A model generated the notes under the pieces. The model had not been told where the DNA came from and searched no databases. It worked only from the letters and a program-made list of their open reading frames with translations. Below are positions 9,345-18,306 of a stretch of 64,000 nucleotides of DNA, piece after piece. The stretch covers positions 124,001 through 188,000 of the forward strand of contig CDRNVI010000046.1 of NCBI GenBank assembly GCA_977017575.1, given 5' to 3'. Position 1 is the stretch's first letter. Each line of letters opens with the position of its first letter. Both the position numbers and the translations under genes were made by a program. This DNA comes from Paramoeba atlantica (Eukaryota > Discosea).

Positions 9345-12228
9345 GTAGGAATCAATTGTTGAATTTTTATTATTAAATTTTATTAAATGGGCATGCTGAC
9401 GCGTGCCAAGGCGAAGGATACGGGGGTAGCCCCTGTTATCCAGACGCTTCCCCCCACACGCCGGAAGAAGAAACCCCCACAGGAGCCACCACCTCCGCGG
9501 ACCCCGGCGCAACCTGCTGCACCGCCATCCGCCGCGCCGTCTGCTGCACCATCTTCCGCTGTGCCATCTGTTGCTCAGAATCCTTCCCCTCCCGGTACTG
9601 CTCCACCTATTGCGTCGCCTCCTTCCCCTCCCGGTACTGCGCCATCTACGGCATTTTCTCCTCCCGCTGCCCTTACACCTGCGCAACCACAATCTACACC
9701 GCAGACTCCTCCACAGCAGTCTCCGGGGCGATCTTACGTCCACCTCCAAAACATCTCGTCTCCGCCGACTTCCCCGCCAGCCTCAAGACCCAGCATGCAC
9801 ACCTTCTCCCGAAAAGCGCGAGCACGAGCCCTCAGAATGACAGCCGAGCCGTCATCCCCCTACGCTCTTCGATTTCCCCCATTAGCGACATCACTCCCAC
9901 CATCACACTTTTCGCCAATGAGATCGCATCCGTCGCCATCACCACTGCCACTGCCCCCCCCTCTCCGCTGCCAATCCGAAACACCAGAGTACAATCGCCC
10001 GATCACAGATGAAGAAATATTGCGTCCTCTTAACCCCTCCGCTGTCATCGTGGATGAAACTAACGGGCAACGACGCAGAAGACTGAAGGCAGAAGAAACG
10101 GCTCGCCGAAAGGCAGAAGAAACGAAGAAGGCAGAGGACTGCGCTACTAGACCGCACGAGCAATTACACCACACCGTTTGCACCACACAAATCAATGCAC
10201 CAACGCCACTAGACGCACCCGAAGAATTTCTGAACGATGAACCTACTGCCCCAACGCCAGTGGACGTACCTCCTTCGGGAGCGCTTCTGTCACACGTTCC
10301 AGAATCCAGCCTCATCCGGATCAAAAAGAAGTGGAGCGACCTTATGAACATATGCAGCAAACGAATTCCATTGCAATCTGCAAGAAATGAGTCTGAGGAG
10401 TCAGCGATTCAAGTGTTTCAAGAATGCGAAACACCGCCACCATGCGATCGGAACGGACACCACCACGAACACTCCACAGGTACGGGTGCTAAGGTCGACT
10501 ACATGTTGCGTACTATCGATCCCAAAACGCAATTTCCAATCTCGTCGAAGGAATTACAAAAGATGGCACGTACGGCACGAGTTGGGGATGAATGCTTAGT
10601 GGCCTGGAACTTCGATTGTTCGTCGTCAGTAAACATATCCCGCGGAACCGTCAAAGAACGTCGCAAGCAGAAAAATACATGCAAGTTAACCATGGAGTAC
10701 CGCGGAATACACGGCTATAAGCCAGGTGAAAAGTTCGAAGGACACATTCCGCCGCACTCGAGCGTACGCGTATACAAGGTACACTGGGACAAAGAACCCG
10801 TGATTCCGAAGGATGCGACTACGGAATCTGCTCAAGAAAACTGTCGCCCGACTTTCCAACACACTGAGGATGACCTAGATCTGGAACCTATGCCCACACT
10901 CCGAACGGTATCACCTGAATTCATACCGAGTGTGATTGCCATCTATCGTGATATTGTACGTGACTACGCGGAATGTCAATACCCCCAGCGCAATCGCATA
11001 TGGCACCGGACCTTGTCTGCAATGAAATACTCGTTAGCGACTATTCGGAAAGCAAACGGAAGACGCCGCCGTCGTCGGCCGCTGGACATCTCGCAAACGG
11101 ACCGACACGCAATCAGAACACTCGGATTCATCACAGTCACGGAACCTCGTATACAACGGCCCAGATACTGTCTCGGATAAACGCGCCATCAAGAAAGCAA
11201 CAAGCCCAGTGATCGACGGCTGCGTCTCAAAAGCAACTCGCCTTCTTGATCAAGAAGTCACACCCAGAACCCTAAACGACACCCAAACGATTGAGAAGCT
11301 GCGTGCACTTCACCCGGATTTACCTACCATGTTTCAGATGCCATACGACGCCCCAACTACTGCATGCGTCACGCCCAATGAGATACGTGAGGCAGGACGT
11401 CGCTTAGCGAAAGGAGCAGCCCCCGGACCCACAGGTACGACAGACTCGATTTTACGAATCCTATTGGACGACGAGGTATGTTGCCTAAGTTTGTGCCACA
11501 TGATAACGGACTTAATCAACGGGGAGCTCGCCGAAGAAGGCATGAAACGCATCAAAAGGGCGAGGCTCGTAGCAGTTCCAAAACCACAGCAGGGAGTGCG
11601 CCCCATTGCGGTGGGCGAGGTTTGGTTAAAGCTAGCAGAAATTGTTCTACTTCAGCGACACGAAAAAAAACTCGTACCCCTCTTTGCACCTTATCAATTC
11701 GGTGTCATGGTGAAATCGGGATGCGAACACATCATACATAAGCTGAATAAGCGTCACGAGAATTGTTGCGCCATACTTACAATAGATTTGAAAAACGCAT
11801 TCAATTCTCCGTCGCGGGATGAAATCGCTAAGGCTGTTTTTGCTTTCCACGGCCTCCGAGGGTTTTATCGTCTTTTTAATGCGGAATACAGGAATCCGTC
11901 AGAGCTCCTCTATTATGGCAGTGAGGGTCGGTTGAACAGCATTATAAAAAGTGCGGCGGGAGTACGCCAAGGATCTCCTTTGTCCACAATTTTCTTCTGC
12001 GCTTTCCTCCAACCCATTCTTGAAACCCTCGCCTCTGAATTCCCGACTCTACGGATCTATGCCTACATTGACGATATCAGCATTGCGTCAACCGAGCCGG
12101 AACTTATCGCAAAAGCTTACTTCCGCCTAAGGGAACTGCTGCTCGAGAAACGAGTAGGGGGATATGGCCCCTCAAAAGTGTGTCTGGTTCGAAGGAACTA
12201 CAAGAAACTTTTTACAGAATTTTTTTTT
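9345..12228 (+). mobile_element. RLE-3: group A RLE LINE, 5'-complete-looking, truncated after the RT palm
   Basis: It starts with a short AT-rich leader and the conserved LINE amino terminus MGMLTRAKAKDTGVAPVI at 9387. It continues through a proline-rich region, a small beta-rich domain (GDECLVAWNFD), a basic stretch and the RT. It ends at about 12,220 just after the palm (YIDDISIAS, then APQKCVWF in another frame), so it lacks finger and endonuclease domains. The loss of the 3' end is unusual for a target-primed insertion and suggests later deletion. Group A by its RT sequence (GAAPGPTGTTDSILRILLDDE). It abuts the RT of RLE-2 on the left and a DIRS end on the right. Confidence 0.8.
9387..11180 (+). 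CDS. RLE-3 ORF, amino-terminal part
   Basis: This 597-codon open frame starts with MGMLTRAKAK, the amino terminus shared with RLE-6 and RLE-7. Residues about 28-160 are rich in proline, serine and alanine, probably unstructured. Residues about 225-245 are basic and rich in glutamate. From about residue 395 comes a conserved module (GDECLVAW, then NISRGTV, then GYKPGEKFEGHIPPHSSVRVY) present in every group A LINE here, of unknown role. LEPMPTLRTVSPEFIPSVIAIYRDI follows. A one-base frameshift lies between about 11,090 and 11,160, since the conserved string DKRAIKKAT is in the next frame. The last 25 or so residues of this frame are therefore not part of the original protein. Confidence 0.75.
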   Translation: MGMLTRAKAKDTGVAPVIQTLPPTRRKKKPPQEPPPPRTPAQPAAPPSAAPSAAPSSAVPSVAQNPSPPGTAPPIASPPSPPGTAPSTAFSPPAALTPAQPQSTPQTPPQQSPGRSYVHLQNISSPPTSPPASRPSMHTFSRKARARALRMTAEPSSPYALRFPPLATSLPPSHFSPMRSHPSPSPLPLPPPLRCQSETPEYNRPITDEEILRPLNPSAVIVDETNGQRRRRLKAEETARRKAEETKKAEDCATRPHEQLHHTVCTTQINAPTPLDAPEEFLNDEPTAPTPVDVPPSGALLSHVPESSLIRIKKKWSDLMNICSKRIPLQSARNESEESAIQVFQECETPPPCDRNGHHHEHSTGTGAKVDYMLRTIDPKTQFPISSKELQKMARTARVGDECLVAWNFDCSSSVNISRGTVKERRKQKNTCKLTMEYRGIHGYKPGEKFEGHIPPHSSVRVYKVHWDKEPVIPKDATTESAQENCRPTFQHTEDDLDLEPMPTLRTVSPEFIPSVIAIYRDIVRDYAECQYPQRNRIWHRTLSAMKYSLATIRKANGRRRRRRPLDISQTDRHAIRTLGFITVTEPRIQRPRYCLG

Positions 12229-12231
12229 TAA
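11209..12231 (+). CDS. RLE-3 ORF, reverse transcriptase part
   Basis: The frame carries RT blocks in order: KGAAPGPTGTTDSI, CHMITDLINGEL, RPIAVGEVWLKL, TIDLKNAFNSPSR, AGVRQGSPLS and the catalytic YIDDIS. Its product would copy LINE RNA at a nicked target. The real frame begins earlier, near 11,150. After residue about 315 the sequence slips frame again near 12,160: the conserved APQKCVWF is read one base off. The copy is therefore dead, with two frameshifts and a lost carboxy end. Confidence 0.75.
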   Translation: MIDGCVSKATRLLDQEVTPRTLNDTQTIEKLRALHPDLPTMFQMPYDAPTTACVTPNEIREAGRRLAKGAAPGPTGTTDSILRILLDDEVCCLSLCHMITDLINGELAEEGMKRIKRARLVAVPKPQQGVRPIAVGEVWLKLAEIVLLQRHEKKLVPLFAPYQFGVMVKSGCEHIIHKLNKRHENCCAILTIDLKNAFNSPSRDEIAKAVFAFHGLRGFYRLFNAEYRNPSELLYYGSEGRLNSIIKSAAGVRQGSPLSTIFFCAFLQPILETLASEFPTLRIYAYIDDISIASTEPELIAKAYFRLRELLLEKRVGGYGPSKVCLVRRNYKKLFTEFFF

Positions 12232-12300
12232 ACGTTGTCTTAATAATTGTATGATATAAACTGCGAATCCTCTTCAAACAATTCTTTTCGTAAACTATGA
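12229..12300 (-). mobile_element. DIRS-6: end of a DIRS A repeat
   Basis: About 70 bp of AT-rich DNA ends in CAATTCTTTTCGTAAACTATGA, the right end of the A repeat of the DIRS-8 family. It separates RLE-3 from the 3' end of RLE-4. No partner repeat is visible, so it is a fragment. Confidence 0.5.
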
Positions 12301-12787
12301 GACTTCCTACCACGGATTCTCACTGCATATTCCATCAAAAAGCGCAAATATCGTCCCCATGGCTTTGGCTCAGGTACTTTCTGAGCTGGCCTAGGAGAAT
12401 GTTTCCATTCATCTCCTGCAAGAGAAGTATGAAATCGTTTTCCACCTTGCTGGGCTCAATAGAAATCTTTTCCGCCAGAAGCCGTAGCAGCTCCCGAGTT
12501 CGGGCGTGCAATGAGCCACTTGACAGCACCGGTAAACAGGCGAATTGCTCCTCGGCGAACATATTCGATGAGACGTATTTGGTGTTTTTCCGCGCGATCG
12601 CATCTTTGATTGCCTTCGCCGGTGTTGTTCCCGCAAGAGATGGTGCCAGATCGTGTACGACGGTGAGATCATAGAAGATTTCACCTGTCGCCCAATAAAT
12701 AACCAAATCGGGCCCTGAACGGTGTAGCGTGCTGCCTTTGCATGTCGCAATGTGCTCTCGCCGACGTTCTTCTCGGATCACCTCGGA
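12301..12787 (-). mobile_element. RLE-4: endonuclease-domain fragment of a group A RLE LINE
   Basis: The minus-strand open frame 12335-12781 encodes the carboxy terminus of the LINE protein. It has the end of a zinc finger (REHIATCKG), then the restriction-like endonuclease with HRSGPDLVIYWATGEIFYDLT, the helix with ARKNTKYV, and CLPVLSSGSLH. It ends LRKYLSQSHGDD, matching the end of RLE-7. The rest of the LINE is missing, as for a typical 5'-truncated insertion, and its 3' untranslated region is cut after about 33 bp by DIRS-6. The frame itself is open. Confidence 0.75.
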
Positions 12788-13076
12788 GCATGATGTGATG
12801 ATGATGATGATTTTTAGGCAATATATCTCCGAGGAGATGTTACCTCCCTAGGACAAGCCCCCCCTTATCGCTTGCTAGGAGCCGTGCCACGCAGCACGCA
12901 AGTCAAATCCGAAGATTTGACCAGATCGAGCGCGAGCAGCCAGCTTATCTTTTTTAACCCCTTTTATATCCCTCCCCCCCTTTTTATATGCTACAAGAAA
13001 ATATTCTTTATGAAAAAAACACTTCTTTTGAAGTGAAAAAACACAACACATTCCAAAGATTATGCTGAATGACACC
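12788..13076 (-). mobile_element. LINE 3'-UTR-only fragment with (ATC)n tail
   Basis: Read on the minus strand this is an AT-rich stretch, then a GC-rich part with hairpins (for example CCTCGGAG near a CTCCGAGG partner around 12,780-12,840, and AAATC/GATTT around 12,900), and finally AAAAATCATCATCATCATCA at 12,789-12,815. It has no coding content. The tail resembles that of RLE-1, so I infer a heavily 5'-truncated LINE or a SINE that uses the same machinery. Confidence 0.4.
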
Positions 13077-13290
13077 CACCCTAGTTCCTTAGTACCTTGT
13101 TATATCCGGTACCGGGCGGTGTCATTCTCACGCTGCAATGTCTGGGTGACCGTTACCCTAGTTATTTTGTGCCTTGTTTTGCTGGCACCGGGTAGTGTCA
13201 CCCGCGGGGCCCTGATCGTACCCACCCTAGGTATGTAGCGTCTTGTTATGCGACGATGTTACCTTGTTGCTTGTTGAATTTTTACTACTT
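13077..13290 (+). promoter_or_regulatory. RLE-5 5' leader with about 70-bp imperfect tandem repeats
   Basis: Three imperfect copies of a unit with CCACCCTAG, a GTACCTTGTT-like string and GGCACCGGGTAGTGTCAC start at about 13,077, 13,151 and 13,220. The GTACCTTGTT string also occurs just before the start codons of RLE-6 and RLE-9, and GTCTTGTTGATT before RLE-7. I infer promoter-type monomers of a LINE 5' UTR. Confidence 0.5.
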
Positions 13291-13306
13291 TGCTTTTCTT
13301 TCTTTT

Positions 13307-14785
13307 ATGTCAGAACCTCCCCCGAGGGCGGCGCAAGGCACGCCGTCGCATCAGCAGCAGAACACTGCAGCAGTGAGGTCCACTGGCGTAAAGGAGCACA
13401 ACTTGAACTTTACGGAACAAGCGAATAGACACGAGATTGGATCATGAGACCAGTTTGAGGCAAACAAGAAACTCATCCAAGACGCTAGCACGTACGACGA
13501 CCTCATGTACACAACCCCCATTCCACAGCATATTCCCCTCAACTGGCAAAAGAAGATGGAACACAAAGCGCAAAGCATCGAGAAAAACCCAACGTCAGAC
13601 CACGGCCGCCACAACACGAAAGACGAGGAAACCGCTTTTGCCAGTGTTCGGAGAAATGAAATTCTACGAAGAAGTCAAACTGGAGAGTCATCCTTGAAAA
13701 TTAAGATCAGAAAAGAGACACGACTGAAGAAAACTCCGAAAAAGGTAAAAGTGATACTCCGTAGCTCTGATCTAACGAAGGCGAACCTCGGACAAGCGGA
13801 CATGTCACATGACGAAGGATCGGAGAGCTCATCTGCATCAGGATCAGACATCCCGGAGGACGATCGGGTGGCCGAGGTCGCCGAAGAAACAATGAAAGCT
13901 CCGGACCAAATACTAAAGATAATCAACGACTGGGGAAAAGGAACTACTTGCGAGCTACATTGGAAATTCCGCCACAGCAGTGAGATTTATCAGTCGATTG
14001 GAGAAGTTGTTACGCGACATTCTAGAAAAGGTGCAATCAGGGTAAAGATTTCCTACACACCGCAGCATCAGCCAGGTCCATCAGGATTTCTATATCTACC
14101 TGCATCTCACAAGATTAACATCTTCCGATTACGGGTGGTAAAGCTCAACCGTATTGTGACACAAACGCCATTTTTGGATATCGAAGAAACACAAGATTGT
14201 GACACGGGATGCGACTTGGAGCCTCTTCCCCCACTCGCCCACATCGACCCCACGTTTGCCGCTCACGTCATAGCAATCTTTAGATCAATCCTGCGAGGAT
14301 ATCCCACGCTCAAGCTTATAACAGAGAAAACATCCGTCTGGCACAAGTTTCTAAACGCACCCCGCGACTCACTCACCACTGTGCGACAAGCGATCCAGCG
14401 GAAGTATCATGTGCCAAACAAATTGCGCAACGAGGAGCCGGCGTTCTCCTCACCTGACGAGAAACTTGAACGTGAAGTCGACCGCCGATCAATCCGCAGT
14501 GCGCTTCGAACGGCTAGGGCTGGTAACCTAAGCAAAGCTACGCGTATCCTCGACAACGTATATTTTGACTCGAACCTTAGCGTTGAGGAGAAAGTAGCGG
14601 AGCTCAAGAGTCTACATCCCGATGGAGAGCGCCCACAAGCTCAGACGGACGCAGACCCCCGAACAGGAATCATCGAAAAACACGAACTTCGGGCCGCGAT
14701 AGAGAAACTGGCTCCGGGAGCTTCCCCGGGCCCTACGGGATTGAGTGAAGCCATGTTGCGCCTACTTGCGGATGACGAGGAATCC
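13307..14785 (+). CDS. RLE-5 ORF, amino-terminal part to early RT
   Basis: The ATG at 13,307 opens MSEPPPRAAQGTPS. The frame has one in-frame TGA at 13,445-13,447, then runs open to the T1 insertion. It holds a charged, low-complexity region (residues about 70-190), the conserved module APDQILKIINDWGKGTT...GEVVTRHSRKGAIRVKISYTP, the stretch LEPLPPLAHIDPTFAAHVIAIFR, a basic linker, the LDNVYFDSNLSVEEKVAELKSLHP block, and RT motif 0/1 GASPGPTGLSEAMLRLL. The domain order equals that of RLE-14. The amino terminus differs from the MGxxTRSKAK type. Beyond 14,785 the frame runs into T1 and is meaningless. Confidence 0.75.
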
Positions 14786-15704
14786 GGGGAGGGGGGGCAC
14801 TCGATGAATATTCATCGAACGGACAGTGCGTTCGATGAATATTCATCGAACAGGACATCCTGTTCGATGAATGGATTGCAGTACGACCCGTTCGATGAAT
14901 CATTCATCGAACAGGATGTCCTGTTCGATGAATGAAAACGCATTTTTTTTTGTAAAAAAAAAGCTCGTTTCGGTCTGCATCATACTCCTGGCTGCTACCT
15001 TGATCCGTAAGACAAAAACAAATCCGAAACGTTATTATTACAAGGTAGTTGGGCTTCGCAAATTGCTTCCCACGAATCTAGAGAGAAGCACACGTACAAT
15101 AATCTTTGACGATAAAGATACAGTTTCTGTACCTTGTTGATTATTTACTTTTTTTACCTTTCATGGGAGTGTTCACACGCTCCAAAGCAAAAGAATCAGG
15201 AGTAGCTCCTGAGATTTTGCCGCTCCCTCGTGCGCGATGGAAAAAGAAGGCCGTGATGCCAACTCATCCGCCCGCCGTGCTAATATCCACCACCTCCGCA
15301 TGGAGCGCGCGGGTCGCCAAAAAATATAATTATGTCCCAGGGCTACGCTCACAGTTGGGCCTTTCTCGAAAAGGAGGGCTTTTGCCTCCAGAAGCGGGCT
15401 ACGCTCACAGTTGGGCCTTGCTCGCAGACGGGGGCCTTGCTTGCACACTTGGGCTTCGCTGACAGTTGGGCCTTGCCTCCAGACATGTAAACGAGATGGT
15501 AATGTTCAAATTCCCCCCAAAAAAAATCGAGACGAAAAATTCGTGCAGCAGTGCCCGTTGGATGAATGATTCATCGAACGCACTGCCCGTTCGATGAATA
15601 TTCATCGAACGGGACGCCTGGTCATCGAACGGGACGCCGTTCAATGAATATTCATCGAACGCACGGTGCGTTCGATGAATTTTCATCGAATGCCCCCCCT
15701 GGCC
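14786..15704. mobile_element. T1: non-autonomous DNA transposon with palindromic inverted ends
   Basis: Target duplication AGGAATCC (14778-14785 and 15705-15712), 8 bp. The terminal inverted repeats run about 65 bp: the left begins GGGGAGGGGGGGCACTCGAT and the right, on the other strand, GGCCAGGGGGGGCATTCGAT. Within and next to them the 20-bp palindrome TTCGATGAATATTCATCGAA and variants recur several times. The interior has no transposase. It carries a captured LINE 5' end (RLE-6) and three copies of a CGCTCACAGTTGGGCCTT-like repeat (15341-15473). The 8-bp duplication would suit hAT or several other superfamilies, so I leave it unassigned. T3 at the right edge is a second copy. Confidence 0.8.
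15112..15312 (+). mobile_element. RLE-6: captured 5' end of an RLE LINE inside T1
   Basis: About 200 bp with the LINE leader motif CTGTACCTTGTTGATT, an ATG at 15,163, and the conserved amino terminus MGVFTRSKAKESGVAP followed by a short basic, proline-containing stretch. It then switches to T1 sequence. Only the 5' end is present, which is the opposite of a normal truncated LINE insertion. It points to capture by T1 or to later deletion. Confidence 0.65.
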
Positions 15705-16023
15705 AGGAATCCAGCACCGCGCTCTGCCATATGTTACGCGATGTAGTGAACGGGGAGATCGCATCGTCGGTGCGTGACAGACTGACACGATGTCGACTAA
15801 TGGCCATCAACAAACCGCAGAACGGAATACGACCGATTGCAATTGGGGAGACTCTATTGAAAGTATGTGGCTCGATCCTTCTAAACAGGAACGAAGAGAA
15901 ACTGAAGAAATTTTTCCAGCCTGTCCAAAGAGGGATCCTCCAAAAGAATGCGTGCGAGGGAATTGTTCACGAGGTGCTCGATGAATATGACAAGGGACAC
16001 GCCATCTTGGCGATCGATTATAA
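15705..16023 (+). CDS. RLE-5 ORF, RT fingers (second piece)
   Basis: The open frame continues STALCHMLRDVVNGE, then RPIAIGETLLKV, GILQKNACEGIVHEVLDEY and AILAIDY, which is RT blocks 2 to 3. It joins in phase with the first piece across T1 and with the third piece across T2. No stop or shift is visible in it. Confidence 0.8.
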
Positions 16024-17542
16024 GAGGGTTGAAACATCCCCAGCCGCACCCACCCGCACCCAGTGCATCTTCAACGGCAAAGACTTAGCGAAATTTGGGA
16101 GATCCAGAAGGAACGCGTTCGGGGTACTACTCCCCGAGAGGGATGACTTTTTTTTCAGTCAATTTGTAAGTGTGCTTCACCATACGCGTTTTTTTGCAGA
16201 ATGCAACCCAAAAGAAAGTGCGAACTGTGCAGACTAAAAACCTTTCACAAAATGAATATATCCCTTATATCCTTACATTGACATATAAAATTTAAGAAAA
16301 TAATTTGGCGTTGTACTTTTTTTCCCGCGCTAGATCCTTCTTTCTCTGCTTTGACTTTATTTGCTTCAAAGCGCTCTCCTCAGCTCGCTTCTGACGCATC
16401 TCTGCCTGCGTCAACTTCGTGTACGTCTTACTTCTTTTGCGTCCGTGAGCAGGGCTTTTCCCAATTTTTGTGACACCAGTGCGCTGAAAATCTTGTTTTA
16501 CCTCTTCTCGGTACTCTCGTATATCATCTTTATCTGTTTTGTCACCTTTCTGAAAATGACAAGAGCAAAAGTCTCGAGAAGCCCATTCTCTAACGACGGA
16601 ATGCGTGGAATCCAAAGATTCTACGGAGTCGTCGTACAGTGTTACCTGGTGAACTTTCCAATGCGTACACTCTGCATTCCAGAGCAACCCGAAAGCAGAT
16701 CTTGCAAAATCTTTCCGATGCCGCGTAGAAGTCGATTTTGTTCTCGATGTCTTTTCGACGCCGCAACGGTCTCTCCACGAAACCCTCGCCAAAGAATTCG
16801 AAACCATTCTGCAATGGTCTCTTGGCCTTTGCGGGATGGCTCATACAACCCTGGGTAGGCTTTTGCCAGGAAGGCACCTAGGTTTTGTGAGAGTACATCT
16901 GTGGGGAGCTCGATAGAGGGGAGTGACCATTGACCCCCGTGTTTCCACCACCAATAACTTGGCATCTCTTCCTCTCGGACACCATTTAGCACGTTGCATT
17001 TGGCGTCGGAAAAGAACAACAAGCCTACATGGCGATGTTTTGCAATGAGGATGATACCCTCGGGAAGGATTTCTTCGTCCAGTGTAACACCACACAAAGT
17101 GTTGTGAATACTGGGAACTGAAGAAGCGGTGAGCTGATGATGACGGTTGTTTAACCATGTCACGGCCCTCGAAATTATATCGTCCTCGAGACGATCCATG
17201 GTTTCTTGAGGGGGAAGTCTGTCACGGGGCGAATTGGGCACTGTTTCGTTCCTCCTGAGTCATCTTGAGAAAATATGTTTGAGAAAAGTATCGTTATAAA
17301 ACGGGATTCGAAAAAAGATAAAAGAGATGCTAAAATATGAAATGTACCAAATATGAAATGTACCAATATAAATTATGTACGTCCCTATAAAAAATATATG
17401 ACAAATTATGAGTTTGCCAATATCTAGGTATTGAGAAAAAATAAAAGAGGAAAAATACACAAAAAAATTCACCCCTCCCCTAACTCAGCCGCACCCGGAC
17501 GCACCCAGACGCACCCAGACGCACCCACCTGTTTCAACCCTC
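16024..17542. mobile_element. T2: DNA transposon with 12-bp TIRs and TAA target duplication
   Basis: Perfect inverted ends GAGGGTTGAAAC (16024-16035 and 17531-17542) are flanked by TAA (16021-16023 and 17543-17545). Removing it restores AIDYK-NAYNT of RLE-5. The right subterminal region has a CGCACCCAGA tandem repeat (about 17,490-17,528), and the left has CCGCACCCACCCGCACCC. A 3-bp TWA-type duplication is typical of PIF/Harbinger, but the TIR does not prove that family. One or two minus-strand frames lie inside. Confidence 0.75.
16292..17241 (-). CDS. T2 gene remnant, function not recognised
   Basis: Two overlapping minus-strand frames, 16642-17241 and 16292-16807, seem to be parts of one gene. 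The first begins MPNSPRDRLPPQETMDRLEDD and contains TWLNNRHHQ, ILIAKHRHVGLLFF and LPTDVLSQNLGAFLAKAY. The spacing of WLN, H and Q-N-x-G-x-F is faintly like Ulp1/C48 cysteine proteases, which some DNA transposons carry, but the usual Cys is not evident and I do not claim the family. The end of the second frame is strongly basic (SALKQIKSKQRKKD). A frameshift between the two is likely. It could equally be a transposase piece. Confidence 0.35.
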
Positions 17543-18109
17543 TAAGAATGCCTACAATACCCCCACGCGTCAAGCAATCTTCGAAGCACTCAAGAAAGAC
17601 GGCATCTTCAAACCTTTCATGCGGATTTTTAATCTTGAGTACGGGGACTCGTCTGATCTGCTCTTCTTTGCCAATAACTCGCTCCATTCGATCGTGAAGA
17701 GCACTTCTGGCGTTCGACAGGGCTCAGCGCTTTCGTCACTATACTTCTGTGCCCTGATACAGGATTCGCTCAAAGAAATCGAAGAGTCCTTTCCAGATGT
17801 AACGGTTCGAGCGTACATGGACGACATAACCTTGTCATCAACAAATCCCCTATCCTTGCAGACCGCCTTTCTACACCTGCACGAATCTTCACGACTTCTG
17901 GGACTGGAAATGAACTTCCAGAAATGCGAATGGTTCAAGAAAACAGACACTCCATGGACGCCCCAAACTCTGCAAGCGATGGGGGTAGCCTGCTCGCAAG
18001 AAACAGTGAAAATTCTAGGTGCATATATCGGACAGGACGAGATGTTAAGTGAATGCCTAAAGAAAAAGATGGACAAACACAAGTGTCTCTTTCGCCGTCT
18101 TCGACTCAT
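17543..18109 (+). CDS. RLE-5 ORF, RT palm (third piece)
   Basis: The frame reads NAYNTPTRQAIFEAL, LEYGDSSDLLFF, SGVRQGSALSSLYF, then the catalytic YMDDITLSS, the thumb with NFQKCEWF, and ILGAYIG up to LFRRLRL. This is RT blocks 3 to 8 of the group B type. It is open throughout. The CGACTCAT at 18,102-18,109 is the left target duplication of RLE-7. Confidence 0.8.
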
Positions 18110-18306
18110 TTTTTTTTTTTTTTTTCCCCCCCTTCTCTCAATTTTCGAAGAGAAACTATCCCAAAAATGATATTATATATTGTATTCTATTCTTTTGAAT
18201 ACTTTATATCCTTAATGTTATGTTATGTTATGTGTTCAGGTTAATACAAAAAAAAAAGTTTATAATAATACCAAAGATTTCTAATAGACCGAAACTAAAA
18301 ACCTGT
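18110..18306 (-). other. RLE-7 3' UTR with stem-loop and poly(A)
   Basis: On the minus strand the UTR ends GGGATAGTTTCTCTTCGAAA, then ATTGAGAGAAGGGGGG and about 16 A. A near-identical 40-bp segment occurs in the 3' region of RLE-13 (about 57,727-57,770), so the TTCTCT...AGAGAA stem may be a recognition signal for the group A reverse transcriptase. Confidence 0.5.
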
